A DNA stretch of 64,000 nt from a bacterium (GCA_030429765.1 JAUIER010000005.1:67175-131174), one strand, 5' to 3'; counted from the first letter of the stretch, positions 26,318 through 35,385 are shown. Numbers and translations are program-made. The notes: a model not told the origin generated them from the letters alone.

Positions 26318-28210
26318 TCAAGCGGACGTTTTCTGCAGATTGGACTCATGATACTTCTTCAAGTAGACCATAAGTAAGGAAATGGCAGCCGGCGTCACTC
26401 CGGATATGCGGTTGGCCTGCCCCAGATTGGTGGGCGCGAAACGCTTGAGTTTTTGCCGAATTTCGATGGACAGCCCCGAAACCTCATCAAAATCCAGCTC
26501 CTCGGGAATACGGATATTCTCAATGTGCTTGAATTTCTCGATATCCTTGAGCTGGCGCTGAATAAATCCTTCGTATTTGATCTCATACTCGACCTGATCA
26601 ATAATGGATCGATCATGATTCTTCAAATCGCCGTCATATGGCGCGATGGCTTCATAATTGAGTTCCGGCCGTTTGAGAAGATCTCCCAGGGCCGTCGGCT
26701 GAATCAGCGGACTACTCTGATATTTGGCCAGGTGCGCATTGATATCCTTATTGGGGTGAATCCGCGTACTTTTCAGATGGGCAATCTCATGCTGAATGAT
26801 GTCATACTTTCGCAGCACTTGTTCATGAATAGCCTTATCCAGGATTCCGAACTGCGCTCCGTATTTAGACAGGCGGATATCCGCGTTATCCTCCCGGACA
26901 ATCAAACGATACTCAACGCGGGATGTAAACATTCGATACGGTTCTTCCGTGCCTTTGGTGGTTAAATCATCGATCAGCACGCCAATATAAGCCTCATCCC
27001 GTCCGAGAATAAACGGAGCTTGCTGACGGGCCTTTAACACGGCATTGATCCCGGCCATCAAACCCTGTGCCGCAGCCTCTTCATATCCGGTCGTTCCGTT
27101 GATCTGCCCGGCTAGAAATAAACCTTCAATCAAACGGGTTTCCATATTGGCCTTCATTCCCGTCGGAGGAATCACGCCGTGCTCGATGGAATAACCTGGC
27201 TGCGTCAACACGGCCTTTTCCAATCCCGGAATAGAATGCACAAACTGTTCCTGAACATCCGCCGGCAATCCGGTTGAAATCCCGTTGGGATAATACTCAT
27301 CGGTATCTAAACCTTCGGGTTCCAGAAAGATTTGATGACTGTTTTTCGACGAGAACTTGTCTAATTTATCTTCAATCGACGGACAGTAGCGGACTCCCGT
27401 CGCATCGATCTGACCGGAATACATCGGCGACAGATGCATATTGTTTAAAATAATCTCATGCGTCCGCTCATTGGTATGCGTGATGTGACATGGCAGAAGC
27501 GGTTGATCCGCTGGAATGCGGGGTGTACGGAATGAAAATGGAACAGGCACCGGATCCGAATGCTGTGGCGTCAATTGCGAGAAATCTATGGTTTTTCCGT
27601 CGAGACGCGGCGGTGTTCCTGTTTTAAAAAACACAACCTCAAGGCCCAGGTCCTTGAAATTATCCGCTAGGCGCGTCGAGTTAGGCTCCCCAACCCGGCC
27701 GCCCGGCGTGATCTGCGGCCCGACATGGATACGTCCCTTTAAAAAAGTCCCGGTCGTAACCACGACACTGGTGCATTCAAAGGTGTGTCCGCCTTCGGTC
27801 TTTAATCCGGTAACACGTCCGTTCTTGACAAGAACTTCCGAGGCCTTGTCCTCAAGTATGTCGAGATTTTCCTGCTGACGGATAACTTCTTGAATATATT
27901 CTTTGTATAGTTTTCGATCGGACTGACAGCGCGATGAGCGAACGGCCTGGCCTTTGGAGGCATTGAGCTGACGAAACTGGATACCGGTTCGGTCGGCCGC
28001 CAACCCCATTTCACCGCCTAGCGCATCGACTTCCTTGACAAGTTGCCCCTTGCCGACACCGCCAATGGCGGGATTACAGCTCATCTGTCCGATGGTATGA
28101 AAATAAAAGGTTATCATCAAGGTCTTGGCCCCCATCCGGCTGGCCGACAGCGCCGCCTCAACCCCGGCATGACCACCACCTATCACGATAACATCATAAT
28201 ATTGACTCAT
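26318..28210 (-). CDS. mnmG: tRNA uridine-5-carboxymethylaminomethyl modification enzyme MnmG
   Basis: 630 residues. MnmG (GidA) works with MnmE to modify U34 of certain tRNAs using FAD and a methylene-folate donor. The N-terminal FAD loop GGGHAGVEAALSASRMG, the CNPAIGGVGKGQLVKEVDALGG signature, the TGTFLKG box and the helical C-terminal domain ending in RISGVTPAAISLLMVYLKK are complete. The length is normal. A promoter with TTGACA lies 43 bases upstream. Confidence 0.97.
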   Translation of the reverse strand: MSQYYDVIVIGGGHAGVEAALSASRMGAKTLMITFYFHTIGQMSCNPAIGGVGKGQLVKEVDALGGEMGLAADRTGIQFRQLNASKGQAVRSSRCQSDRKLYKEYIQEVIRQQENLDILEDKASEVLVKNGRVTGLKTEGGHTFECTSVVVTTGTFLKGRIHVGPQITPGGRVGEPNSTRLADNFKDLGLEVVFFKTGTPPRLDGKTIDFSQLTPQHSDPVPVPFSFRTPRIPADQPLLPCHITHTNERTHEIILNNMHLSPMYSGQIDATGVRYCPSIEDKLDKFSSKNSHQIFLEPEGLDTDEYYPNGISTGLPADVQEQFVHSIPGLEKAVLTQPGYSIEHGVIPPTGMKANMETRLIEGLFLAGQINGTTGYEEAAAQGLMAGINAVLKARQQAPFILGRDEAYIGVLIDDLTTKGTEEPYRMFTSRVEYRLIVREDNADIRLSKYGAQFGILDKAIHEQVLRKYDIIQHEIAHLKSTRIHPNKDINAHLAKYQSSPLIQPTALGDLLKRPELNYEAIAPYDGDLKNHDRSIIDQVEYEIKYEGFIQRQLKDIEKFKHIENIRIPEELDFDEVSGLSIEIRQKLKRFAPTNLGQANRISGVTPAAISLLMVYLKKYHESNLQKTSA

Positions 28211-28252
28211 TTTTAGGCATATCTCCCTGTAAATATGGACGTATTAAGCTAT

Positions 28253-28281
28253 AAGATAGCGTTATTTGGGAGGATTGTCAA
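28253..28281 (-). promoter_or_regulatory. Sigma-70-type promoter of mnmG
   Basis: Perfect TTGACA, a 17-base spacer and TATCTT on the minus strand, about 43 bases before the mnmG ATG. Confidence 0.75.
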
Positions 28282-28286
28282 CTTCT

Positions 28287-28311
28287 ATCGGGCAGGCCAA
28301 CTAAGCCCGAT
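28287..28311. terminator. Hairpin overlapping the lacI-family gene stop
   Basis: ATCGGGC and GCCCGAT form a seven-base stem with an 11-base loop that includes the stop codon of the regulator gene. A run of five T follows only on the plus strand, so as a terminator of the regulator it is doubtful. Confidence 0.35.
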
Positions 28312-29311
28312 TTTTAGGCGGGCAGCAGGTCTCACGGACCACAAGCTCAGGCAGGAGAACAGTTTTGACCTCCGTCTTAACCTTCTGGGAAATGATGCCG
28401 ACGATGGTCTTGACGGCCTCTTCGGCCATCTGGAACAGCGGTTGGCGGACCGTGGTCAGGGCCACCGGACCGAATAGACAGGCGGGGTTATCATCAAACC
28501 CGATCACCGAGATATCCTCGGGCACACGCAGTCCGTTTTCCATAAACACCGTAATGGCCTCAAGGGCCATTTCGTCACTGGCGATAAAGATTGCCGTCGG
28601 CCGCTCGTTGAGCTCCAGTAACTGCTCGGCCGCCTGACGGGCGCTTCGCCGGGAATAATCTCCCTCGATCACATACTCATCACGGATTCCCTCATTATGC
28701 TGATCAAGATAAGCCTTAAAACCATCGTAACGCTGCGCGCCGGCCTGCGTCGATAATTTACCGGTTATCGTGGCAATGCGTTTGTGACCGAAACCGGTCA
28801 GGTACTCCGCGACGGTAGCTCCACCGGCGGTATTGTCTACCGCGATATAGCTGACGTTCAGGTCCTCGACTTGATTGTTAATAATCAATGCCGGTGTCCC
28901 CGTTGCCAACGCCGCCTCCACCTGCTTACGATTTTCAATGATATCCGCAAAGATAATCCCGTCGACATTATTGGAGTTGATCGGATTGTTCCCGTCCGTA
29001 ATATGAAAGACCATGTCCATACGGGCGGCCTCACACGCGTGACCGATACCGCGGATCAATTCTACGGCATAGTAGGAATGAAATATCCCCGGATAACCCG
29101 GCATAACCAAACCAATCGCGTTGTTGATCCCGCGCGCCAGCCGTTGCGCGCTGACATTCGGTTTGAATTTAAGCGCGGCGATCGCCTCTTCAACCTTGAT
29201 GCGGTTTTTGTCCGACACCGTCGAGACGTTGTTGATCACCCGCGATACCGTCGTGATCGACACCTTGGCCCGTTTGGCCACATCCTCGATACTGACTTTC
29301 TTTTTAGTCAT
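28301..29311 (-). CDS. LacI/GalR-family transcriptional regulator
   Basis: 336 residues. The N-terminal helix-turn-helix is canonical (SIEDVAKRAKVSITTVSRVINN), with the hinge helix KPNVSAQRLARG that reads the central CG of the operator. The rest is a periplasmic-binding-protein-like sugar-sensing domain (NAIGLVMPG, IIENRKQVEAALATGTPALI, FIASDEMALEAITVFMENGLRVPEDISVIGFDD), given here in parts. It stands next to the carbohydrate locus and is the best candidate for its repressor; possible operators are at 32755-32764 and 42162-42175. GGTGAGGT precedes the ATG. Confidence 0.93.
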   Translation of the reverse strand: MTKKKVSIEDVAKRAKVSITTVSRVINNVSTVSDKNRIKVEEAIAALKFKPNVSAQRLARGINNAIGLVMPGYPGIFHSYYAVELIRGIGHACEAARMDMVFHITDGNNPINSNNVDGIIFADIIENRKQVEAALATGTPALIINNQVEDLNVSYIAVDNTAGGATVAEYLTGFGHKRIATITGKLSTQAGAQRYDGFKAYLDQHNEGIRDEYVIEGDYSRRSARQAAEQLLELNERPTAIFIASDEMALEAITVFMENGLRVPEDISVIGFDDNPACLFGPVALTTVRQPLFQMAEEAVKTIVGIISQKVKTEVKTVLLPELVVRETCCPPKNRA

Positions 29312-29394
29312 ACCTCACCATTCTTAACTCAATAAAAAAGGGCACGTCATCTCCTGAATCCGTACCCGCGTTCTTGGTGTCTTTGTCATTTACG

Positions 29395-30774
29395 TTATCG
29401 GATAATATCGCCGACCTTCAGCTTGGACCACTGATCCTTGATATCGGCGGCCGAAATATCTTTACGGACCTGAATAATTTCCAGTCGGGCAATATACTTT
29501 GAATCCCGGTACACACTGACATCATCACCCAGCTGAATGCCTGACGCCTCACCAATGTCGATAATCACAAAATTATTTTCTTCATTGATACTGACCACCC
29601 GTCCATTGTACCCGGGTTCGGTCGCCCCGACATTGAACGTCCGAGCGGACGCCTGATTGGCATGCACCATAATCGGCGGCAGCTGGACCGGATTGGACGA
29701 CTTGGGCATGTTCTGGGCCGATTGTTTGAACGATCGATCCAGGCTGTCTTTGATCTCCCAGATCTCGTCTATCTTACTCTGGATTAGACTTTCAGCGCTT
29801 CCGAGTTCCTTTTCCACCTTATTCTTATCTTGCGTAAGCCGGACAATCGATTTCTGCAATGAACTCTTGGCCGTCACCAGCTTTTTCATATCGCCTCTGA
29901 GTTGACGATTTTCATCCTGGATTTTGGCCAGACGATCCGCCACATACTTTTTGTCATTCTTGGTCCGGGCCAACTCTAACGATAAGTTGTTGATCATATT
30001 CCCCTTATACTTGATCTCCTGGGCCAGATCGTCACTTTGTGTTCGCAAGGAATCCAGTTCCAGCTTCATCGCTTCATTTTGCTGTTTGAGCTCGACGATC
30101 TCGATTGAACTCTGGGCCAATTTCTGCTCCATCTCCTCGATATGAACCTCAAGGGCCGCTTTTTCCGCAAGAAGAGTCGCCCAATATCCTTCGTCTGACG
30201 CCGGCGGAATATTTGGTTTACCGGTGTTCTTCTGTGCGACGTTGATGATCCGGTTGGAGGCTCCGGCAATCTCGGTAACCTCGACGGCCGATTCAGCCGA
30301 ACCGCTTGGCTGCGGCTGTCCGGCCATATCCTGATTCCGAATACTCTTCATGATCTCCAGCTGTTTGTTGAGCTGCTGACGGGTGGAACTGATATTTTGA
30401 TTGAGATCCGAAATCTTTTTGGTCAGCGCGTCACGTTCGCGTGTGATAACTTCGATTCGGCCTTTCCAGGTGTCACGATCTTTGGTGAGTTCCGCGATTT
30501 TGATTTTGAGTTTGTCCGCGTTGTTGCGGGTGGTGGCAAGTGTTTTTTCCAGGTTATTCTTTTCTTTTTCGAGAACCTGGATATCGTCGTTGAGCTTTTT
30601 GATCTCCTGAATCTTGACGTGTGTACGCATTTCAGAATCTTCAAGCTCCTGCTCGACGAGAATTTTAGAGTCTTCGACCTTCTGCTTCTCGACTAAAGTG
30701 TATCCGGCAAAGGCCAGAACTCCGATAATGAGAAATATTAGTATAAATATACTCTGTTTTGCCGCTTTGGACAT
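29395..30774 (-). CDS. Membrane-anchored long coiled-coil protein
   Basis: 459 residues. One N-terminal membrane helix (IFILIFLIIGVLAFAGYTL), then two long heptad-rich coiled coils (about 30-150 and 190-330) separated by a Pro/Gly/Ser linker, then a C-terminal beta domain (GYNGRVVSINEENNFVIIDI, DDVSVYRDSKYIARLEIIQV) like small barrels found in MreC- or FlgT-like proteins. It is probably periplasmic with an architectural role. A strict 17-bp palindrome lies in its promoter region. I do not recognise a named family. Confidence 0.8.
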   Translation of the reverse strand: MSKAAKQSIFILIFLIIGVLAFAGYTLVEKQKVEDSKILVEQELEDSEMRTHVKIQEIKKLNDDIQVLEKEKNNLEKTLATTRNNADKLKIKIAELTKDRDTWKGRIEVITRERDALTKKISDLNQNISSTRQQLNKQLEIMKSIRNQDMAGQPQPSGSAESAVEVTEIAGASNRIINVAQKNTGKPNIPPASDEGYWATLLAEKAALEVHIEEMEQKLAQSSIEIVELKQQNEAMKLELDSLRTQSDDLAQEIKYKGNMINNLSLELARTKNDKKYVADRLAKIQDENRQLRGDMKKLVTAKSSLQKSIVRLTQDKNKVEKELGSAESLIQSKIDEIWEIKDSLDRSFKQSAQNMPKSSNPVQLPPIMVHANQASARTFNVGATEPGYNGRVVSINEENNFVIIDIGEASGIQLGDDVSVYRDSKYIARLEIIQVRKDISAADIKDQWSKLKVGDIIR

Positions 30775-30798
30775 TGCACCTTTATATAATACTAATTA

Positions 30799-30815
30799 AT
30801 ATTTTAGTAAAATAT
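30799..30815. promoter_or_regulatory. Perfect 17-bp palindrome in the coiled-coil gene promoter region
   Basis: ATATTTTA, a central G and TAAAATAT. It overlaps a possible -10 box (TATATT, with TTGTGT 17 bases upstream) and ends 25 bases before the coiled-coil gene. Symmetry and position suggest an operator. The rest of this 229-bp gap is AT-rich and holds a terminator at 30937-30968. Confidence 0.55.
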
Positions 30816-30936
30816 ATCAAAGTATCATACCCAACACAAGATAAATCCCTTTTTTTTTGAGTGTTTGCCCAAAAATATATCAGTCATTCACGACGAAAAT
30901 CACACTTCCAAACGGCAGGATAAACGAACACAAACA

Positions 30937-30968
30937 AAAAAGGACAGCCTGTTAAGACTGTCCTTTTT
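30937..30968 (-). terminator. Intrinsic terminator after the lipoprotein gene
   Basis: AAAAAGGACAG and CTGTCCTTTTT form a perfect 11-base stem with a 10-base loop, flanked by A and T runs that allow termination in both directions. It lies 36 bases after the stop of the carbohydrate-binding-like lipoprotein gene. Confidence 0.9.
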
Positions 30969-31003
30969 ATAGCTCAATGATTGCCTAATTCGATATGACT
31001 GAC

Positions 31004-31687
31004 TTACTCATAGCGAATTTCGTCAAGGTAAAATACGCAAGCGTCCGGGTTAACTTCCGCCTCGGTCGTCCAGGAAAATCCACCGCTGATGTAAGATAGA
31101 TCTTTGCCCTGGAGGTCCACCGTGTACTGCTTCCATTTGTCGGACAGAATGACCGGACCGATCACGATTTTGTCCGTATCCGGATAGTCACCTTCGATCC
31201 CGCCGAGGGTGAATTCCTGTATCTGCTCGCCGCCCTGATCCCCTTTGGCCCAGAACGTCAGCTTAGTAGCCCCGGTCAGATTAAACCCGCCTTTGCGGCG
31301 TCCCCAATTGTTTGCCGGATTCAGCCAGTAAATCCCCGCCCACTGCTGATTTTCCTTGGAGCATTCGACGTCGTAAACGATCTTGATACACGATTTGCCC
31401 TTGTGGCAATCCTTCTGCCAGGCACTGTTAAACGAGACGCATTTGCCGTCCGGCATGAATCCTGATGGTACGTAGTGATTGCCGCGCGCTCCTTTATCCG
31501 AATACACGTAAAACGGCTTGAAATTTGATTTGGGCGCTTCCTCCCTGGTCGACGCTGCTTTTTTCTCGACCGGCGCCGCTACCTTTTGCGGTTCATCTAC
31601 CGGATCAGATGGAGCCTTGTTGTGCGGCGCTCCGTCACAGGCTGACAAAGAAACGACAATTGCTCCTAGTAGAAAAAATCTTTTCAT
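31004..31687 (-). CDS. Lipoprotein with carbohydrate-binding-like beta domain
   Basis: 227 residues. A lipoprotein signal ends in LSAC, followed by a Pro/Ala/Lys-rich linker to about residue 55. The rest is a beta-sandwich-like domain: GNHYVPSGFMPDG, WAGIYWLNPANNWG, GATKLTFWAKGDQGGE, a VILSDKWKQYTVDL strand and a closing FYLDEIRYE. This is the style of CBM-type domains at the surface. It lies in the sugar locus downstream of the duplicated-domain protein, so a polymer-binding role is inferred. It is followed by a strong terminator. Confidence 0.8.
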   Translation of the reverse strand: MKRFFLLGAIVVSLSACDGAPHNKAPSDPVDEPQKVAAPVEKKAASTREEAPKSNFKPFYVYSDKGARGNHYVPSGFMPDGKCVSFNSAWQKDCHKGKSCIKIVYDVECSKENQQWAGIYWLNPANNWGRRKGGFNLTGATKLTFWAKGDQGGEQIQEFTLGGIEGDYPDTDKIVIGPVILSDKWKQYTVDLQGKDLSYISGGFSWTTEAEVNPDACVFYLDEIRYE

Positions 31688-31751
31688 GAGTAAAAGTACC
31701 TTCCCGAAACGTAAAAATTTGATTAGTGTTTAATCTTTGAGAAATGAGATG

Positions 31752-31790
31752 TGCCCACCCCGAAACGTAAGCATTGTATCGGGATGGGCA
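31752..31790 (-). terminator. Strong GC hairpin between two secreted-protein genes
   Basis: On the minus strand TGCCCATCCCGA pairs with TCGGGGTGGGCA over 12 positions with one T-G wobble and a 15-base loop. No clear T-run follows, so it may end part of the transcripts or protect the 3' end of the upstream message. The 165-bp gap also carries the 12-mer CCCGAAACGTAA twice (31703-31714 and 31759-31770). Confidence 0.65.
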
Positions 31791-31852
31791 TTGAATAGAA
31801 AGAAAAAAATGTTCGATTTTGACAGGCCACTCGTTGCGGCTATCGAATCAAA

Positions 31853-32713
31853 CTATGCGTCAAGCTCTTCAAGGGCCTGCTGTGCTGCTTCAGCCGGCTT
31901 CCAGAACCAACCGTTTGGATCCCAGCATTGCGCGTAATAGAAATCGTCAACCAATTTCTTGTAAGCTGCGCGCGCTTTGTTGACATCGCCGGCCTTTTTG
32001 TAGGCTTCTCCGCGGATGAAAAGTGATGTACCGACATCGTTCAATGCCCAGTAGCTGAAGATTTTATCCTTGGATTCCCACGCGTATTCCGTCAGTGATG
32101 CCTGCATTTCAACGGCTTTTTCTTGGTATAGGTCCAGAACTTTGTCCGTGTAGATAACAACTGATTCAGTGTCGTCAGCGCTTAATGCTTTCCACGCCTG
32201 AGTAGTCATGAATGAAGATGTGTAGTCACCAAAATCAATGTTTGATCCTGTTTCGATCATCATTAATTTTTCTTTGGCGGCTTCGGCCGGTTTCCAGAAC
32301 CAACCTTTGGTGTCCCACGCCTGACCATAAGTATAATCGTTGATTACCGTCGAGAAGGCCTCTTTGGCTTCGTCGGTCATGTCGGCTTGACGGAATGCCT
32401 CACCACGAATGAAGTATGATGTCGCAACATCATTCAACGCCCAGTAGGCGAATACATCATCGTTTCCGTTAACCGGTTCCGGATATGAATCCAGTTCGTC
32501 CTGCATAGCGCGGGCGTCGTTACTGTAAAGCTCGATACATTTGTCGGTGTAGGCAATAACGGCCTCGATGTCACCTTCCTGGAACGCGATCCATGCCTTC
32601 GTCGTCAATGTTTCAGAACGGAAATCTCCGAAATTATACGCCATCGCCTGGCCCGGAAAAACTGTACCCATCGATACCGCTAAGATGGCGAATGCTAAAA
32701 ACAACTTTTTCAT
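31853..32713 (-). CDS. Secreted protein of two tandem TPR-like domains
   Basis: 286 residues. A signal peptide (MKKLFLAFAI to GQAMA) is followed by two copies of a domain of about 125 residues (about 25-150 and 155-283). Each starts FGDF/FGDY, has TTQAWKAL or TTKAWIAF, an aromatic YWALNDV..S.FIRGEA segment and ends in WD..GWFWKPAEAA. The second domain also appears, weaker, at the N-terminus of the next gene upstream (32965-35283). A good promoter, a long leader and the ribosome-binding site GGGAGGAG suggest high expression. The function is unknown; binding of glycans or a partner is possible. Confidence 0.83.
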   Translation of the reverse strand: MKKLFLAFAILAVSMGTVFPGQAMAYNFGDFRSETLTTKAWIAFQEGDIEAVIAYTDKCIELYSNDARAMQDELDSYPEPVNGNDDVFAYWALNDVATSYFIRGEAFRQADMTDEAKEAFSTVINDYTYGQAWDTKGWFWKPAEAAKEKLMMIETGSNIDFGDYTSSFMTTQAWKALSADDTESVVIYTDKVLDLYQEKAVEMQASLTEYAWESKDKIFSYWALNDVGTSLFIRGEAYKKAGDVNKARAAYKKLVDDFYYAQCWDPNGWFWKPAEAAQQALEELDA

Positions 32714-32754
32714 TACTTCTCCTCCCTTACCCTTTGTTACGTACTGATACTGTG

Positions 32755-32764
32755 TTAACGTTAA
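32755..32764. promoter_or_regulatory. Possible LacI-family operator
   Basis: TTAACGTTAA is a perfect palindrome with the central CG favoured by LacI/GalR hinge helices. It lies in the leader of the duplicated-domain gene, 42 bases before its ATG, in a locus with a LacI-type regulator gene. Confidence 0.45.
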
Positions 32765-32870
32765 AGTTTGATCTATACAGAATAAGATCTGTCCAAAAGC
32801 GACAAATCTTCTGAATGAGATACTTTATTTTGGCTGTGAATAGAACATTCGTACGTGAATTGATGTGATA

Positions 32871-32899
32871 AGTATACTATATCCCGGAGGGAATGACAA
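32871..32899 (-). promoter_or_regulatory. Sigma-70-type promoter of the duplicated-domain gene
   Basis: TTGTCA, a 17-base spacer and TATACT on the minus strand give a leader of about 150 bases. The surrounding 251-bp gap between the hydrolase and this gene holds this promoter and the palindrome at 32755-32764. Confidence 0.75.
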
Positions 32900-32964
32900 T
32901 AAGCCCGCGAATATCGAATTTACGTAAACTATTGACTTAAATAAACTTACATCCTGAGCAAAAA

Positions 32965-35283
32965 TTACTTCTGCTTATTCCATAATTCTTTGTACAGGTA
33001 GTAAGCTTGACGTGGCTGTCTGAGGAAAGGACTGCTCTGACCATCACCCTGCGCAACAAGACCAAACCACTCTTCGTAATAGTACCCTCCAGGAAACGGA
33101 CCTACTGTATCAGATTTTTTGTCATGACGATACGGCTCGTAATTCTTCCACCACTCGTCGAGATATTCAAAGACCACACCACCGATGGCGTTTCCGACAC
33201 CGCGCGGTTGACCGGCTGAATTTTCGTAAATATCCATCCAGTTGCCGCGATGATAATCGGCCTGGGCCTTTTCGGCTTCTTCAAGCGTCAAATGACGGGC
33301 GAATGCCGGCGCTCCGTACTCCATGATGAACGCAGGTTTTGAGTTATTCGTTGCCTGTGACACCTGCTCCCAGAACGATCCAAATCCGTAGTCTCCCCGG
33401 TAAACATTCGCCGCAAAGATGTCGATATTAGGCGAATGCTCGGCGAACTTATCAAGGAACAACGTGTCCCCGTTTCCTAAGGCCACCGGGTGATTCGGAT
33501 CGACGGACTTGATCCATTGCGCCACCTCATCGGCAAACTTAAAGTAGGCCACCGGCTTTTTGTCCGCGTTACAGGCTACTCCGTAATTGTTTTCATTTCC
33601 AAGCAGCCAGAACAGAATGTATGGCTCATCCTTATGCTCCATCACCATCTGCTTGACCTTTTCCATCATATTCTTTTTGTGCTCTTCGTTTTCGTAATCA
33701 GTTCCATCAGCCCATCCGGCGCCGGAACCAATCGCGTACTTACCAAGGAAATCACCCAGAATCACACGGATACCATACTCTTTATATAGCTTTCGCAAGA
33801 CTTCCTTATTCGGTGTCGTCGGAATATGATAGAAGCGGATGGTGTTAACGCCCATCTCTTTCATTAATTGAAAATCTCCCACCACCGGTTCATCCGGGTC
33901 CTGCTTGTTGTTCCGGTTGGCATCGACCCAGGTCTCAAACGGCCCGTCTGGAATTCCATTGTCATTGGTGTCTTCTTCCATCCAGTTTTCGAGCGTACCC
34001 TTATTGGGCGACTGGCCTACCTTGGTCGGATCATAGGTCATTCCGTGAATCATATACGGTTTGCCATCGACCATCAAATTCCAGTGTCCATTGCTGTATT
34101 TGACCAATTGCACCTCACCTGTTCCCTTGGTCTCTACAATTTCGCCTAGCTCTGATTTCTCTTCCCATGGCAACTGATCTTTGACCCGATCAACAAAACC
34201 TTTCTTGACGATCTTTCCGGGCCAGGTGATAATCCCATCGTTTTTCGTATCGTTATCAAATCCATTCTGAACTTCGATCTTCATCCATCGATCCTCGAGG
34301 TTCAATTCAGGATGCGTTCGAAGAATGTGACGAATCTTGGCAATCGCGGCCTGACCGGGATACCATGGCGTCTGCCAGTATGTGTACCCTACCGTCTTTG
34401 GATAATGAACGATTAGCGCGTGGTATGCCTTTAGCGCTTCGTGCAGCAGTCCCGCCTTCTCAAGGACCATCCCCACGTAGAACATACGGACGCCCCACGG
34501 TTCCGGCGCGGTAAACCATTTAAAGTACGCGGCCTCCAAATCTTCACTATTGACAAAATCCCAGTGGCTGCCTTCTAAACGACCTTCCGCCTTTAGTTTC
34601 TTGTAAGCCGGATTCTTGTAGATATCGCCGGTATTGGGATATATCCCTTCACCCAAGGCCATTTTGAGACCGTCCACGTCGGTCATGCGGTAACGGTATT
34701 TGTCGGTTCCTACGTTGGTGAACTTACCGTACTTGGTATAATCAATAACCTTTTCAGTTCCGATAGTGTGCAGTGTCGGCACGGTTCGCAATATCTGCGA
34801 TAAGTCAATCTCTTCTTCTTCGTCTATGCCAAGCATGACATTGATACTCAGCTGGCTTTTCTCAGCGATAGACCACAGGGCTCCGGTGCGCGGGTCCCAC
34901 GACTGCGCCCAACCGAAATTGTCGATGATATGTTGAAACTTGGCGATGGCCTCTTCTTTCTTACCGGAGTTCATCGTATATTCGGCCTCAATAAACAGAC
35001 ATGTTCCGTAGTCATTCAGCGGCTGGTAAATTTCCTTTTCGGTGATACCCGGAAATTTTGTCAGCTCACTTTGCTGCTGCTTGGCCTCTTCTTCGTTGTA
35101 GGCCAGACATTGCTCGATAAGACTATCCAACCGTTCTTTTTTACGCTGGGCCGATGCCTCCCACGATTTGTTGACGATTTCATGGCGGGCAATGACTTCT
35201 TCTTCCGCCGCGGCAGGTTGCGCTGCCATGAGACATAGCTGTAATACCAGGATGTTTGTAAAAATCGTTTTATTCATAGTCAT
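32965..35283 (-). CDS. Secreted glycoside hydrolase (GH2/GH5-type barrel) with TPR-like N-terminus
   Basis: 772 residues from ATG 35283, chosen because GAGGG lies just upstream and it starts a signal peptide (MTMNKTIFTN to PAAA). The first 180 residues contain a domain like those of the neighbouring duplicated-domain protein (PLNDYGTCLFIEAEY, GWAQSWDPRTGALWSIAEK). From about 410 there is a TIM barrel: WNLMVDGKPYMIHGMTYDP, GVNTIRFYHIP, WLLGNEN with Glu564 as acid/base and FIMEYGAP with Glu655 as nucleophile. Two Ca-binding-like loops (DTNDNGIPD, DANRNNKQD) are inserted near the barrel start. It is followed by permeases upstream in the operon. Probably exo-cellular cleavage of a polysaccharide; the exact family is unsure. 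Confidence 0.85.
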   Translation of the reverse strand: MTMNKTIFTNILVLQLCLMAAQPAAAEEEVIARHEIVNKSWEASAQRKKERLDSLIEQCLAYNEEEAKQQQSELTKFPGITEKEIYQPLNDYGTCLFIEAEYTMNSGKKEEAIAKFQHIIDNFGWAQSWDPRTGALWSIAEKSQLSINVMLGIDEEEEIDLSQILRTVPTLHTIGTEKVIDYTKYGKFTNVGTDKYRYRMTDVDGLKMALGEGIYPNTGDIYKNPAYKKLKAEGRLEGSHWDFVNSEDLEAAYFKWFTAPEPWGVRMFYVGMVLEKAGLLHEALKAYHALIVHYPKTVGYTYWQTPWYPGQAAIAKIRHILRTHPELNLEDRWMKIEVQNGFDNDTKNDGIITWPGKIVKKGFVDRVKDQLPWEEKSELGEIVETKGTGEVQLVKYSNGHWNLMVDGKPYMIHGMTYDPTKVGQSPNKGTLENWMEEDTNDNGIPDGPFETWVDANRNNKQDPDEPVVGDFQLMKEMGVNTIRFYHIPTTPNKEVLRKLYKEYGIRVILGDFLGKYAIGSGAGWADGTDYENEEHKKNMMEKVKQMVMEHKDEPYILFWLLGNENNYGVACNADKKPVAYFKFADEVAQWIKSVDPNHPVALGNGDTLFLDKFAEHSPNIDIFAANVYRGDYGFGSFWEQVSQATNNSKPAFIMEYGAPAFARHLTLEEAEKAQADYHRGNWMDIYENSAGQPRGVGNAIGGVVFEYLDEWWKNYEPYRHDKKSDTVGPFPGGYYYEEWFGLVAQGDGQSSPFLRQPRQAYYLYKELWNKQK

Positions 35284-35385
35284 AGTTCCCTCGTCGCAGG
35301 CATATAGACCCGGGACACATATCGGCTTTACGGAAGAACTCATGTCTCCCGTTTAATTAGTATTTATGATTTTATCGAGCCGGCC

